From the NCBI RefSeq assembly GCF_000696385.1, contig NZ_JJMN01000046.1, forward strand, positions 248,001-312,000: DNA of 64,000 nt. The letters run 5' to 3'. The notes beneath the pieces are model-generated. The model worked only from the letters and a program-made list of their open reading frames with translations, made no database searches and had not been told where the DNA came from. The position numbers were made by a program, and so were the translations under genes. Below are positions 31,517 to 41,485 of this stretch, one piece after another. Position 1 is the first letter of the stretch. Each line of letters starts with the position of its first letter. Source of the DNA: Vibrio metoecus. GTDB lineage: Bacteria; Pseudomonadota; Gammaproteobacteria; Enterobacterales; Vibrionaceae.

Positions 31517-32707
31517 TTAGATTTTAGTAAAGAAAGCACGCTTGAGGGCCATTTCAAGGCCACGCACTTCGGCTAGCCCTTTCAAGCGGCCGATCGCCGA
31601 GTAACCCGGATTGGTCTTTTTCTTCAGGTCATCCAGCATTTGGTGACCGTGATCAGGGCGCATCGGGATCAAACGATGATCGCCTACTTCAGCACGGCGG
31701 TGTTCTTCATCCAGAATCGCCATCACTACGTTGTACATATCCACATCGCCATCAAGGTGAGCCGCCTCATGGAATGTCATCGGATTACTCTCTTCACGTT
31801 TGGTTGAACGTAAATGCGTGAAGTAGATACGCTCGCCGTGCTTTTTGATCATCTTGACCAGATCGTTATCTCCGCGCACACCGTACGAACCGGTACACAT
31901 GGTTAAGCCGTTCATTTTGCTTGGCACGTTTTCGGTCAGCCAATCAATGTCTTCAATCGTTGAGACAATACGTGGCAGGCCAAGAATCGGGCGCGGTGGA
32001 TCATCAGGATGTACCGCCAGTTTCAAGCCATAAGATTCACAAATCGGCATCAGTTGTGAGAGGAAATACGCCATGTGCTCACGCAACTTATCTTTGTTAA
32101 TACCGGCATAGCGATCAAGCTGGGCTTGGAACTCTTCTAAGGTGTAACCTTCTTCCGCACCAGGTAAACCGGCAATAATGTTGTTGGTGAGCTGCTGAAT
32201 CTGCGCTTCACTCATGTTGTTGAAGTATTCCAAGGCTTGCGCTTGTTCTGCTTCGGTATAATCCGCTGCCGCACCTGGGCGTTTGAGAATATGCAGCTCA
32301 AACGCAGCAAACGCGATTTGGTCAAAACGCAGCGCTTTTGAACCATCGGGCATTTCGAATTCCAGATCGGTACGCGTCCAATCCAGCACGGGCATAAAGT
32401 TGTAGCAAACCGTATCAATGCCGCATTCCGCTAGGTTACGCAGAGTTTGTTTGTAGTTTTCGATCCACTGTTGGTAGTTGCCGGTTTGAGTTTTAATTTC
32501 TTCATGTACAGGCACACTTTCCACGACAGACCAAGTCAGCCCTTTCGCTTCAATGATCGCCTTACGTTTTAAAATCTCTTCTTTTGACCACACTTCCCCG
32601 TTCGGGATGTGATGCAACGCATTCACGATGCCCGTTGCGCCCGCCTGACGAATATCGTCTAGAGAAACGGGATCATTCGGGCCATACCAACGCCAAGTTT
32701 GTTCCAT
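31517..32707 (-). CDS. uxuA: Mannonate dehydratase
   Basis: 396 residues from the chosen ATG, matching the usual length (E. coli 394). [19 protein letters not shown] is the typical start and AGGTGAG lies just before it; a longer frame to 32797 is not supported. It dehydrates D-mannonate to 2-keto-3-deoxygluconate in the cytoplasm, the step after UxuB. It follows the regulator gene on the minus strand across a hairpin-rich stretch. Metal-binding His, Cys and Asp regions ([22 protein letters not shown]) are intact. Confidence 0.96.
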   Translation of the reverse strand: MEQTWRWYGPNDPVSLDDIRQAGATGIVNALHHIPNGEVWSKEEILKRKAIIEAKGLTWSVVESVPVHEEIKTQTGNYQQWIENYKQTLRNLAECGIDTVCYNFMPVLDWTRTDLEFEMPDGSKALRFDQIAFAAFELHILKRPGAAADYTEAEQAQALEYFNNMSEAQIQQLTNNIIAGLPGAEEGYTLEEFQAQLDRYAGINKDKLREHMAYFLSQLMPICESYGLKLAVHPDDPPRPILGLPRIVSTIEDIDWLTENVPSKMNGLTMCTGSYGVRGDNDLVKMIKKHGERIYFTHLRSTKREESNPMTFHEAAHLDGDVDMYNVVMAILDEEHRRAEVGDHRLIPMRPDHGHQMLDDLKKKTNPGYSAIGRLKGLAEVRGLEMALKRAFFTKI

Positions 32708-32777
32708 GACACTCACCTTTTTTAAAACGCACTTATCCCGCTCGAAAATTTCAAGCTCAGCGCGTAACGACTTCTTA

Positions 32778-33629
32778 TTATGCGGTTGCAAGAACAACCG
32801 CGCTGATCAGTGCCAGCTTACGCTGGCAAGGTGGGTTATCTTTTTTTCTAGCACCCAGTAGAACCACTGGGTTTGAGCTGAATAAGTAACCATCAAAGTT
32901 AGGATCGTCGACGTCGGACAACGCCAGCAGGCGCTGCTTTACGTTTTCAAGGTGTTGCCACATGGCACTTTTGGCCGCGATAGGATCTTTACGCTGCAAA
33001 GCGGCAAGAATTTTGGCGTGATCGTCAAGCCACTCTTCACGATAGTCTTGACTGCTGATGTGAGAATGCAGTTTTTTCCACATCGGGCTTTTTTCGCGTC
33101 GTTCCCATGATTGTCTCAACATGTCCACCAGCACAGAGTTTTGGGTCGCCTCTGCAATGCACATATGAAACCTTTCATCACCATGACACTCTTGCGCGCC
33201 ACTCAACAGTTCATCACGTTCTAGTTTGAGTGCGGCACGCATCTTCACGATGTCTCCCGGCGTAACTTGCGTTGCGGCAAATTCAGCAATATTGCTTTCG
33301 AGCAACTGTCGCGCTTGGAGCATTTCGAACGGGCCAGCATCATCGCTGATCACATTCTCACGAGCGTTATTTTTCGATGGAATATTAATGACATAGACAC
33401 CCGAGCCTTTTTTCACTTCGACTAAGTTTTCCAGTTCCAACATGATGATGGCTTCACGCACTACGGTACGGCTGATGTCTAAACGTTCAGCAATATCGCG
33501 CTCAGGCGGAAGTCTATCCCCCACTTTATAGTGGCCGTTGATCAACTCTTTTCTTAGTACTAAACCAATCTCTTGATACGGTCTTTTCGGTTCAAAAGGC
33601 ATCATGATGCTATTGTCACTGTATTTCAT
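32778..33629 (-). CDS. uxuR: GntR/FadR-type hexuronate repressor (UxuR/ExuR family)
   Basis: About 283 residues. The N-terminal winged helix ([25 protein letters not shown]) and the C-terminal FCD ligand domain follow E. coli UxuR and ExuR. Bound hexuronate should release it from operators of the form AATTGGT-ACCAATT, several of which flank this cluster. The last 30 residues, after SSNPVV, are odd: they run through three short hairpins and look non-conserved, so the true end may be nearer 32865. GTG 33641 is an alternative start. The symbol is by family; exuR is equally defensible. Confidence 0.85.
   Translation of the reverse strand: MKYSDNSIMMPFEPKRPYQEIGLVLRKELINGHYKVGDRLPPERDIAERLDISRTVVREAIIMLELENLVEVKKGSGVYVINIPSKNNARENVISDDAGPFEMLQARQLLESNIAEFAATQVTPGDIVKMRAALKLERDELLSGAQECHGDERFHMCIAEATQNSVLVDMLRQSWERREKSPMWKKLHSHISSQDYREEWLDDHAKILAALQRKDPIAAKSAMWQHLENVKQRLLALSDVDDPNFDGYLFSSNPVVLLGARKKDNPPCQRKLALISAVVLATA
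32782..32872 (-). other. Three tandem hairpins between the regulator and uxuA
   Basis: Perfect seven-base stems lie at 32853-32872 (ACCCAGT / ACTGGGT), 32811-32828 (TGCCAGC / GCTGGCA) and 32782-32801 (GCGGTTG / CAACCGC). They overlap the last 30 codons of the regulator frame. No U-run follows, so they may stabilise or process the mRNA or attenuate read-through into uxuA. Confidence 0.5.
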
Positions 33630-33651
33630 CTCACTACTCACGCCATCATAA

Positions 33652-33671
33652 TGACCAATAATAATTGGTCA
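33652..33671. promoter_or_regulatory. UxuR/ExuR-type operator upstream of the regulator gene
   Basis: TGACCAAT AATA ATTGGTCA is a perfect palindrome with eight-base arms, 22 bases before the regulator start. Its core ACCAAT/ATTGGT matches the enteric ExuR/UxuR operator (AAATTGGTATACCAATTT as I recall it), suggesting autoregulation and control of uxuA. Confidence 0.7.
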
Positions 33672-33736
33672 ACCTATATGTACCAGTATGTGGTAACACC
33701 TTGTTTTAATTTTGCAATTACGACGATTTTAATACA

Positions 33737-34720
33737 TTACTGAACGGCTTTAATCCGCTCAACAAGTTGATTTAATTCAGGATTCGTCTTTTCAATTTCT
33801 TGATACATTGGTTGAACGGCTTCCACGAAGGCTGCTTTATTCGGTTCAACAAACGTTACGCCCATTTTTTCTGCTTTAGTGCGCTCTTTCGCTTCCGATT
33901 CTGCCCACAGTTTCTTCATATATTCGGAAGAATCCGCAGCAGCTTTCATTAACGCTTTTTGCTGCTCTGGAGTGAGCTTGTCGTAAGTCTTAGTCGAAAT
34001 CACCAGGACATCTGGCACCATGGTGTGTTCATCTAAGCTGAAGAATTTGGACACTTCACTGTGGCGGCTCAAGCTAAACGATGGAATGTTGTTTTCCGCC
34101 GCATCCACTACGCCTTGTTGCAGTGCGGTGTAAAGCTCACCGTAAGCAAGCGGCGTTGGGTTCCCCCCCAGAGCCTTAACCATCGCGATGGCCGATGGAC
34201 TTGGCTGAACACGGACTTTCAACCCTTTCAAATCCGCAGGCGTATTGATCGGTTTACTGGTATAGAAGCTACGCGCCCCCGCATCGTAATAGGTCACACC
34301 AATAAAGCCGCTGCTTGCTGATGAATCTAGGATTTCACGACCGACTTCGCCATCCGTCACTTTGTAGTAATGCTCTTTATCACGGAACAAGTAAGGTAAG
34401 TTGAAAGCAGAGTAAGCCGGTGAGAAAGCCTCTAACTCAGCCGCATTGCTTTTCACCATATCCAGCGCGCCATTTTGCATCAGCTCCATCGACTCACGCT
34501 GTGTGCCTAGCTGCGCATCAGGGTAGATACGGATACGCACTTCGCCGCCCGTCAATTCATTCACTTCTTTTGCCATGTAATCCATCGCTTTGTGTACCGC
34601 GTGGTCACGAGGGTGGTTATGGCTCAGTTTTAATGTAGTCGCCGCATACGCAGAAGCGGTGGCACCGAAAGTCATGGCAGCACCGACCAAGGCACTTAAT
34701 AGAGTCTTACGCGTCATCAT
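33737..34720 (-). CDS. TRAP transporter substrate-binding protein (DctP family), hexuronate
   Basis: 327 residues from the chosen ATG, which follows GGAG by nine bases. A signal peptide (KTLLSALVGAAMTFGATASAYA) leads to a DctP-type periplasmic binding protein: LKLSHNHPRDHAVHKAMDYMAKEV and the signature GLKVRVQPSPSAIAMVKALGGNPTP with its carboxylate-binding Arg. It should capture glucuronate or a related acid for the DctQM membrane parts encoded divergently. An operator palindrome lies in the shared promoter region. Confidence 0.9.
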   Translation of the reverse strand: MMTRKTLLSALVGAAMTFGATASAYAATTLKLSHNHPRDHAVHKAMDYMAKEVNELTGGEVRIRIYPDAQLGTQRESMELMQNGALDMVKSNAAELEAFSPAYSAFNLPYLFRDKEHYYKVTDGEVGREILDSSASSGFIGVTYYDAGARSFYTSKPINTPADLKGLKVRVQPSPSAIAMVKALGGNPTPLAYGELYTALQQGVVDAAENNIPSFSLSRHSEVSKFFSLDEHTMVPDVLVISTKTYDKLTPEQQKALMKAAADSSEYMKKLWAESEAKERTKAEKMGVTFVEPNKAAFVEAVQPMYQEIEKTNPELNQLVERIKAVQ

Positions 34721-34875
34721 GAATCTTGTCTCCGTGGATTGGTTATCCAATGTGTAGGGTAATTGTTCTTCTCTTAATGAAAATTGTTGTTTCGATGGGC
34801 ATGTTGGCCTTCAAAAAAGTCAGCGTCAAAACAAAAGATCAAATTGATTGACCAGAATCACACTAATAACCCTTA

Positions 34876-34891
34876 AATTGGTCAACCAATT
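34876..34891. promoter_or_regulatory. UxuR/ExuR-type operator between dctP and dctQM
   Basis: AATTGGT CA ACCAATT lies in the divergent promoter region, about 155 bases from each start. It shares the arms of the site at 33652. A looser copy (TTGATTGACCAG) sits at 34843-34854. Confidence 0.7.
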
Positions 34892-34991
34892 CGTTTGTGA
34901 AGCCGCTCACGTGACAACCAAATCGGCTAACTTATAATCCGCTCAGAAATAATACCTAGCTTTTGCGACCCTACACAAACACGAACCATCC

Positions 34992-35006
34992 ACTGGTAAA
35001 CCAATT
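34992..35006. promoter_or_regulatory. Second, weaker hexuronate operator near dctQ
   Basis: ACTGGTAAACCAATT keeps the GGT-ACC core with a two-base centre and lies 38 bases before the dctQ start, where it could block transcription. Confidence 0.45.
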
Positions 35007-35043
35007 GTTATTAAGTGCACGTGTTTATTTTAAGGAAATGAAA

Positions 35044-35559
35044 ATGAATAAATTGGTCACATACATAAACAGAGGACTGGCAGCCTTTACCATTTCTCTC
35101 TCCACCTTTCTGGTCTTTTGTGTGGTTTGGCAAGTGCTGTCTCGTTATGTACTCGGCAAACCGAGTACCGTCACCGATGAGCTGGCGCGTTATCTGTTTA
35201 TGTGGGTCGCATTGATTGGTGCCGCCTATACCACTGGGCTAAAACGCCACCTTGCGATCGATCTGCTGACCATGAAACTGACGGGTAAACGCAAACTGAT
35301 TAATGAAATCGTCATCCAAATCGCCATCGCCCTTTTCTCTTATGTAGTTTTGGTTCACGGCGGCACCCAATTAGCCTTAAAAACCTTAGCCACAGGCCAA
35401 TTGACTCCCGCGTTAGGTTTAGAAATGGGCTACATCTATTTCTGCTTACCGATCAGCGGAGCACTAATGATTTTTTATTCCGCCATCTTCACTTATGAAC
35501 GCGTTAAACAGCTCATCCTTGGTGAAGCCCTACTCACCAACTCACCACTTAACTCATAG
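35044..35559 (+). CDS. TRAP transporter small membrane subunit (DctQ family)
   Basis: 171 residues with four membrane helices and the DctQ pattern VFCVVWQVLSRYVLGKP followed by DELARYLFMWVALIGAA. The ATG at 35044 has AAGGA seven bases upstream; upstream ATGs are too close to or before it. It pairs with DctM to form the membrane part of a sodium-driven hexuronate importer. dctM follows after 11 bases. Confidence 0.9.
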   Translation: MNKLVTYINRGLAAFTISLSTFLVFCVVWQVLSRYVLGKPSTVTDELARYLFMWVALIGAAYTTGLKRHLAIDLLTMKLTGKRKLINEIVIQIAIALFSYVVLVHGGTQLALKTLATGQLTPALGLEMGYIYFCLPISGALMIFYSAIFTYERVKQLILGEALLTNSPLNS

Positions 35560-35570
35560 AGGGTTTCATC

Positions 35571-36872
35571 ATGGAATGGCAATTAATTCTTACCCTGTTT
35601 GGTAGCTTCGCAGTTTTACTCACAATTGGTGTACCGGTTTCGTTTGCGATCGGTTTGTCATCGTTAGCCACTATTTTGATGGGATTACCGCTTGAACCCG
35701 CGATTGCGGTGGTTGCACAGCGCATGGCGGCGGGTTTAGATAACTTCGCCCTGTTAGCCATCCCGTTCTTTATTCTGGCAGGCAACATCATGAACCAAGG
35801 CGGTATTGCTTTGCGCCTGATTAACTTCGCCAAAGTCTTAGGCGGCCGACTGCCAGGCTCACTCGCCCACGTTAACGTGATGGCAAACATGATGTTTGGT
35901 TCGATTTCAGGTTCAGCGGTTGCTTCTGCCGCCGCAGTGGGTGGCACTATGTCTCCGCTGCAAAAGAAAGATGGTTACGATGAAAACTTCTCTGCCGCTG
36001 TAAACATCACCTCTTGTCCATCCGGTCTGTTAATCCCGCCCAGCAATACCTTGATTGTGTTCTCGCTGGTTTCTGGTGGTACTTCGATCGCGGCTCTGTT
36101 TTTAGCTGGCTACATCCCGGGTATTTTGATGGGGCTGAGCATCATGGTCGTGGCAGGCATTATCGCCAAACGCCGTGGCTACCCAGTGGCAGCGCGCCCA
36201 ACGCTCGCGATGGTGTGGGATACCTTCCTCAAAGCGGCACCTTCACTCGCGCTAATCATCGTGATCATGGGCGGCATTATCGGTGGGATTTTTACCGCAA
36301 CGGAAGCGTCCGCGATTGCGGTGGTGTACACCTTTGTGCTCGCAGTATTGGTTTACCGAGAAGTGAAGTGGCGCGATCTACCGAAGATCATCCTTGAATC
36401 GGCGGTCACCACGTCCATCGTGCTGCTGTTGGTTGGCGCGTCTATGGGTATGTCTTGGGCGATGGCCAATGCGGATATTCCTTACATGATCGCCGATGCC
36501 CTGCTCGCGATTTCCGATAACCCAATGATGATTCTGCTTATCATCAACATCATCCTGTTGATTGTCGGCATCTTCATGGATATGACGCCAGCGGTGCTGA
36601 TCTTCACGCCAATCTTCCTGCCTATCGCGCTCGATATGGGCATCGACCCTGTGCACTTTGGCATCATGATGACCTTCAACTTGGCGATTGGTATCTGTAC
36701 TCCGCCAGTCGGCAGTGCGCTGTTCATTGGCTGTTCGGTGGCTAATGTGGCGATCGATAAAGTGATTAAGCCTTTGCTGCCTTTCTACGCGGCGCTGATC
36801 TTGGCGCTGATGGCGGTGACCTTTATTCCTGAACTCAGCCTGTTCTTACCCAAACTGGTACTTGGCTACTAA
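35571..36872 (+). CDS. TRAP transporter large permease (DctM family)
   Basis: 433 residues with about twelve hydrophobic segments and the DctM signatures GLDNFALLAIPFFILAGNIM, GSISGSAVASAAAVGG and CPSGLLIPPSNTLI. It is the translocating subunit of the TRAP system with the neighbouring DctP and DctQ. AGGG precedes the ATG. The uxuB gene follows after 51 bases, supporting one operon for uptake and breakdown. Confidence 0.95.
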   Translation: MEWQLILTLFGSFAVLLTIGVPVSFAIGLSSLATILMGLPLEPAIAVVAQRMAAGLDNFALLAIPFFILAGNIMNQGGIALRLINFAKVLGGRLPGSLAHVNVMANMMFGSISGSAVASAAAVGGTMSPLQKKDGYDENFSAAVNITSCPSGLLIPPSNTLIVFSLVSGGTSIAALFLAGYIPGILMGLSIMVVAGIIAKRRGYPVAARPTLAMVWDTFLKAAPSLALIIVIMGGIIGGIFTATEASAIAVVYTFVLAVLVYREVKWRDLPKIILESAVTTSIVLLLVGASMGMSWAMANADIPYMIADALLAISDNPMMILLIINIILLIVGIFMDMTPAVLIFTPIFLPIALDMGIDPVHFGIMMTFNLAIGICTPPVGSALFIGCSVANVAIDKVIKPLLPFYAALILALMAVTFIPELSLFLPKLVLGY

Positions 36873-36923
36873 CTCTTTCAATGAATCATCCCGCAGAGCA
36901 CTCTGCGGGAGAAGGGAAATAAA

Positions 36924-38388
36924 ATGAAAACCATTGCAAATTCCACACTAAATGCTGCTGTTTCACTGCCAGATTACGACCGTTCAGCCCTAAAAAGTCG
37001 CATTGTTCATCTTGGTTTTGGCGCTTTCCACCGCGCTCACCAAGCTCTATTCACCCATGAAATGCTCAGCAAAACAGGTTCTGATTGGGGCATTTGTGAG
37101 ATCAACCTGTTTGGTGGCGAAGACTTGATTCAATCACTGCGCGCGCAAGATCACCTCTACACCGTCGCGGAAAAAGGTGCACAATCCACAGAAGTCAAAG
37201 TGATCGGTTCCGTCACCGAATCTCTCCATCCCACTTTGGATGGTATTCAAGCGGTACTGGAAAAAATGGCCGAGCCGCAGGTGGCGATCGTTTCCATGAC
37301 GATTACCGAAAAAGGTTACTGCGCCGATCCGGCCACCGGCACGTTGGATAAAAACAACCCGTTAGTCATTGCCGATCTGGCGAATCCAAGCGAGCCCAAA
37401 TCCGCCCTCGGTTACATTGTTCAAGCACTGAAACTGCGCCGCGATCGTGGTTTGAAACCTTTCACTGTGATGTCTTGCGATAACGTGCAAGAGAATGGCC
37501 ATGTCGCCAAAGCCGCGATTCTCGAATTTGCTCAACTGCTTGACCCACAATTGCGCGACTGGATTGAAACGCATGTGACTTTCCCATGCACCATGGTGGA
37601 TCGCATTGTGCCTGCCGCGACCGAAGAAACACTCACCGAAATCGCACAGCTGCTTGGCTGTGAAGACCCATGTGGCATCGCTTGCGAACCTTTCCGCCAA
37701 TGGGTGATTGAAGATCACTTCGTTGCAGGTCGCCCAGATTGGAATGTGGCTGGCGCAGAATTTGTCGCCGATGTTGTGCCTTATGAAGAGATGAAACTGC
37801 GCATGCTCAACGGCAGCCACTCATTCTTAGCTTACTTGGGCTACTTGGGCGGCTACGCGCACATTTCAGACACCATGACGGATGAAGGCTACCGCAAAGC
37901 CGCTTTCGATATGATGATGAAAGCGCAAGCTCCATCCCTTACCATGCCAGAAGGCACGGATTTAGCCGGTTACGCTAAGCTACTGATCGACCGTTTCACC
38001 AACCCAAAGCCTAAAACACAAAACGTGGCAGATTGCGATGGATGGCAGCCAGAAAATCCCACAACGTATGGGCGGCAGCTTACGCTTCCACCTCGCACAA
38101 GGCTCTGATTTTTCATGGTTGGCCACCGCGATTGCCGGTTGGATGCGTTACGTGGCTGGCGTTGATGAACAAGGCAACGAGATTGACGTTCGCGACCCGA
38201 TGGCCGCGACTCTGCGCCAAATTTGCGATGAACATGGCTTAAACGTTTCAGTGGTACCAGCCCTACTCAGTGTCGAAGCGATTTTCCCTGCTGAATTAGG
38301 CCAAAACACCAAAGTAATTGAAGCGGTCAGCCACGCTTATCAATCTCTACTGGCTCACGGTGCACGCGCCACTGTGGCTGCGCTGTAA
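36924..38388 (+). pseudogene. uxuB: Fructuronate reductase UxuB, one frameshift
   Basis: A long-chain mannitol dehydrogenase-type NAD enzyme of about 487 residues that reduces D-fructuronate to D-mannonate. The N-terminal Rossmann region (RIVHLGFGAFHRAHQALF) and the catalytic KLRMLNGSHS motif are intact. The frame breaks at 38013-38016, where AAAA stands for AAA; removing one A reads HKTWQIAMDGSQKIPQRM and the rest of the helical C-terminal domain to the stop at 38388. A one-base homopolymer error is the simplest reading, since every other pathway gene is intact. AAGGGAAATAAA precedes the ATG. Confidence 0.9.
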
Positions 38389-38400
38389 GAGGAAGGAACC

Positions 38401-39813
38401 ATGAAGAATTTTTTGTGTGAAGATTTTTTACTCTCCAATGAAACAGCGCGCCGCTTGTACCACGAACATGCGTCCCACCAACCGATTTATGACTACCACT
38501 GCCACCTTAATCCGGCTGAGGTAGCGCAAGATCGTCAGTTTGAGAATTTAAGCCAAATTTGGTTGGCCGGCGATCACTACAAATGGCGCGGCATGCGTTC
38601 CGCAGGCATTGAAGAGCGTTTGATCACCGGTGATGCGAGCGATTACGACAAATACATGGCGTGGGCGAAAACCGTACCGCAAACCTTAGGCAATCCGCTG
38701 TATCACTGGACGCATCTCGAACTGCGCCGTCCATTTGGGATTACGGATACGTTGTTAAGCCCGAAAACAGCCGATCACATCTGGCACCACTGCAATGAAC
38801 TGCTGGCAACACCAGAGTTCAGCGCTCGTGGCATTATGCAACGTATGAATGTAGTAATGGCTGGCACAACGGATGATCCGATTGATTCACTCGAACATCA
38901 TAAAGCGATCGCCGCCGATGATACTTTCAATGTGCAAGTGCTGCCTAGCTGGCGTCCGGACAAAGCGTTCAAAATCGAGTTAGCGGGCTTTGCCGATTAT
39001 CTCAACCAACTCGGCGCCGTGGCGGATATTGAAATTCGCCGTTTCAGCGATTTACTCAATGCCTTAGATAAACGCTTGGCGCACTTCAATGCGCACGGCT
39101 GTCGCGCAGCCGATCACGGGATTGAGATGGTTCGTTACGCCCCAATTCCAACCGAACAGGATCTGGATGCGTTGTTAGCTCGCCGTTTAAAAGGCGAAGT
39201 GCTTTCCGAGATCGAATGTGCACAATTCTCGACTGCCGTTCAAGTTTGGCTTGGCAAGCGTTATGCGCAATTGGGCTGGGTGATGCAGCTGCACATTGGC
39301 GCGCAGCGCAACAACAACACTCGTATGTTCCAATTGCTGGGCGCCGATGCGGGTTTCGATTCGATTGGCGATCGTCCATTTGCCTTTGAACTGGCGCACC
39401 TACTGGACGAAATGGATCAAACCAATGAGTTGCCTCGCACGATTTTGTACTGCTTGAATCCGCGTGATAACGAAATGATGGCAACCATGATCGGCAACTT
39501 CCAAGGTGGGGGCATTGCAGGCAAAGTGCAATTTGGCTCGGGTTGGTGGTTCAACGACCAGAAAGACGGCATGCAGCGCCAAATGGAACAGCTCTCACAG
39601 CTTGGTCTGCTCAGCCAATTTGTCGGCATGCTGACTGATTCGCGCAGTTTCCTATCGTACACACGCCACGAATATTTCCGCCGCATTCTGTGTGATATGG
39701 TCGGCCGTTGGGCAGAAAATGGCGAAGTACCGAATGATCTCTCCCTGCTTGGCCCAATGATTGAAAACATCTGCTTTGGTAACGCTAAACGCTATTTTGA
39801 AGAGAGGGCGTAA
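38401..39813 (+). CDS. uxaC: Glucuronate isomerase (uronate isomerase)
   Basis: 470 residues, the usual length. It converts D-glucuronate to D-fructuronate, the entry step. The amidohydrolase-like metal site is seen in [11 protein letters not shown] near residue 25, and the family blocks [25 protein letters not shown] and [16 protein letters not shown] are present. AGGAAGG precedes the ATG, 12 bases after uxuB. kdgK follows after three bases, so translation is tightly linked. Confidence 0.97.
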   Translation: MKNFLCEDFLLSNETARRLYHEHASHQPIYDYHCHLNPAEVAQDRQFENLSQIWLAGDHYKWRGMRSAGIEERLITGDASDYDKYMAWAKTVPQTLGNPLYHWTHLELRRPFGITDTLLSPKTADHIWHHCNELLATPEFSARGIMQRMNVVMAGTTDDPIDSLEHHKAIAADDTFNVQVLPSWRPDKAFKIELAGFADYLNQLGAVADIEIRRFSDLLNALDKRLAHFNAHGCRAADHGIEMVRYAPIPTEQDLDALLARRLKGEVLSEIECAQFSTAVQVWLGKRYAQLGWVMQLHIGAQRNNNTRMFQLLGADAGFDSIGDRPFAFELAHLLDEMDQTNELPRTILYCLNPRDNEMMATMIGNFQGGGIAGKVQFGSGWWFNDQKDGMQRQMEQLSQLGLLSQFVGMLTDSRSFLSYTRHEYFRRILCDMVGRWAENGEVPNDLSLLGPMIENICFGNAKRYFEERA

Positions 39814-39816
39814 CCC

Positions 39817-40794
39817 ATGAAACATATCGCCATTGTGGGCGAATGTATGATTGAGCTGAACGGCAAGCCGTTCGGCACAATGCATCAAACATTTGGTGGT
39901 GACACGTTAAATGCTGCGGTTTATCTAAGCCGCGGCTGTGAAGCCAATGCTAACCCAGACGACATTCAAGTCTCTTACGTGACCGCGCTCGGTACTGACC
40001 CAATCAGCTCTGGCATGCTATCGCGCTGGCAAGAAGAAGGGGTTGCCACAGAACTCGTGCTGCGCGACCCCACTCGCACGCCCGGTTTGTACCTGATCCA
40101 ACTTGATGATCAAGGCGAACGCACTTTCTTGTATTGGCGTAACCAATCTGCGGCACGTTACCTGCTGCAACACCCCGATTTTGGCCAGATTAAGCAGGCG
40201 TTAAATCAGGTCGATATGGTGTTTCTTAGCGGAATCACTCTGGCGATTTTGCCTGATGAAGATCGTATTGCCCTTCTCAACCTGTTGGTTGAACTCAAAG
40301 CCAAAGGGGTTGAAATCGCGTTTGACAGCAACTTCCGCCCAGCCTTATGGCCGCAAGATGACCACCATACGGTGAAGGAAATCTACCAAGTCATGTACCA
40401 ACTGACGGATGTGGCGCTCGTCACCTTTGATGACGAGCTGTTGATTTGGGGGGATAGCACTCCAGAGCAGACCATTCAACGCCTCACCGCACTTGGCGTA
40501 CAAAAATGCATCGTCAAATTGGGGGCTGAGGGCTGCTTGATTCAAGATTCCTCGGCTTCTAACGCTCCACAAGCAGTACCAACCCAACCGGTAGTGCAAG
40601 TTGTGGATACCACTTCCGCGGGTGACTCCTTCAATGGTGGATTCCTCTCGGCCTACTTGGCGGGCGCCGATTTAGCCACCGCATGCCAACGCGGTAACGC
40701 ACTAGCCGGCACTGTGATTCAGCATCGCGGAGCCATTATTCCCAAAGCATTCACAATCGGCGCTTGGCGTCGCTTAAGGAACCAACATGTCTAG
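39817..40794 (+). CDS. kdgK: 2-dehydro-3-deoxygluconokinase
   Basis: 325 residues of the PfkB/ribokinase family. The N-terminal GECMIELNG and GGDTLNAAVYLSR bind the sugar acid, and DTTSAGDSFNGGFLSAYLAG near residue 265 carries the catalytic base and anion hole. It phosphorylates KDG with ATP to KDPG. AGAGAGGGCG lies before the ATG, and the gene overlaps the eda start by eight bases. Confidence 0.96.
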   Translation: MKHIAIVGECMIELNGKPFGTMHQTFGGDTLNAAVYLSRGCEANANPDDIQVSYVTALGTDPISSGMLSRWQEEGVATELVLRDPTRTPGLYLIQLDDQGERTFLYWRNQSAARYLLQHPDFGQIKQALNQVDMVFLSGITLAILPDEDRIALLNLLVELKAKGVEIAFDSNFRPALWPQDDHHTVKEIYQVMYQLTDVALVTFDDELLIWGDSTPEQTIQRLTALGVQKCIVKLGAEGCLIQDSSASNAPQAVPTQPVVQVVDTTSAGDSFNGGFLSAYLAGADLATACQRGNALAGTVIQHRGAIIPKAFTIGAWRRLRNQHV

Positions 40795-41413
40795 CATTAA
40801 ACAACAACTGAAAGCTCTGAAAGTGATCCCGGTGATCGCCATCGACAACGCCGAAGACATCCTCCCACTGGGTAAAGTGCTGGTAGAAAATGGCTTGCCT
40901 GCTGCCGAAATCACCTTTCGCTCAGAAGCGGCGGTCGAAGCCATTCGCCTGCTGCGCCAAGCACAACCGGACATGCTGATCGGCGCGGGCACGGTGCTCA
41001 ACCGTGAACAAGCGATTGCAGCCAAGGAAGCGGGTGCGACCTTTATTGTCTCCCCTGGCTTTAACCCCAATACCGTCAAAGCGTGTCAGGAAATCGGCAT
41101 TGATATCGTACCAGGCGTGAATAACCCGAGCACGGTTGAAGCGGCACTGGAAATGGGCTTAACCACGTTGAAGTTTTTCCCTGCCGAAGCCTCTGGCGGT
41201 ATCAACATGGTGAAATCCCTGCTCGCGCCGTATACCGATATCGAGCTGATGCCCACTGGAGGTATTAGCCCAGCCAACATCAAAGACTACTTAGCCATCC
41301 CACGCGTGTTAGCGTGCGGCGGCACTTGGATGGTAGATAAAAAGCTGATTGAAGCTGGCAAATGGGAAGAACTGGCTCGGCTGACTCGTGAAGCCGTTGC
41401 GTTAGTCAACTAG
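40787..41413 (+). CDS. eda: KDPG aldolase (2-dehydro-3-deoxyphosphogluconate aldolase)
   Basis: 208 residues, a class I aldolase. The catalytic Glu in AAEITFRSEAA and the Schiff-base Lys in TTLKFFPAEASGG are present. It splits KDPG into pyruvate and glyceraldehyde 3-phosphate, the last step of the pathway encoded here. It overlaps kdgK and is followed by a strong terminator, which ends the hexuronate operon. Confidence 0.97.
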   Translation: MSSIKQQLKALKVIPVIAIDNAEDILPLGKVLVENGLPAAEITFRSEAAVEAIRLLRQAQPDMLIGAGTVLNREQAIAAKEAGATFIVSPGFNPNTVKACQEIGIDIVPGVNNPSTVEAALEMGLTTLKFFPAEASGGINMVKSLLAPYTDIELMPTGGISPANIKDYLAIPRVLACGGTWMVDKKLIEAGKWEELARLTREAVALVN

Positions 41414-41440
41414 CTCCTTTTACTGAACTTAACCATCATA

Positions 41441-41468
41441 AACGCCCCTCGCTTTGAGGGGCGCTTTT
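41441..41468 (+). terminator. Terminator of the hexuronate operon
   Basis: CGCCCCTC GCTTT GAGGGGCG followed by CTTTT, 30 bases after eda. Confidence 0.88.
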
Positions 41469-41485
41469 AATCAAGAGAGGCCAAA

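Noticed and set aside
36378..36656. Minus-strand His/Arg/Asp-rich frame inside dctM
   Set aside because: Complement of a membrane protein gene; composition typical of a shadow frame.
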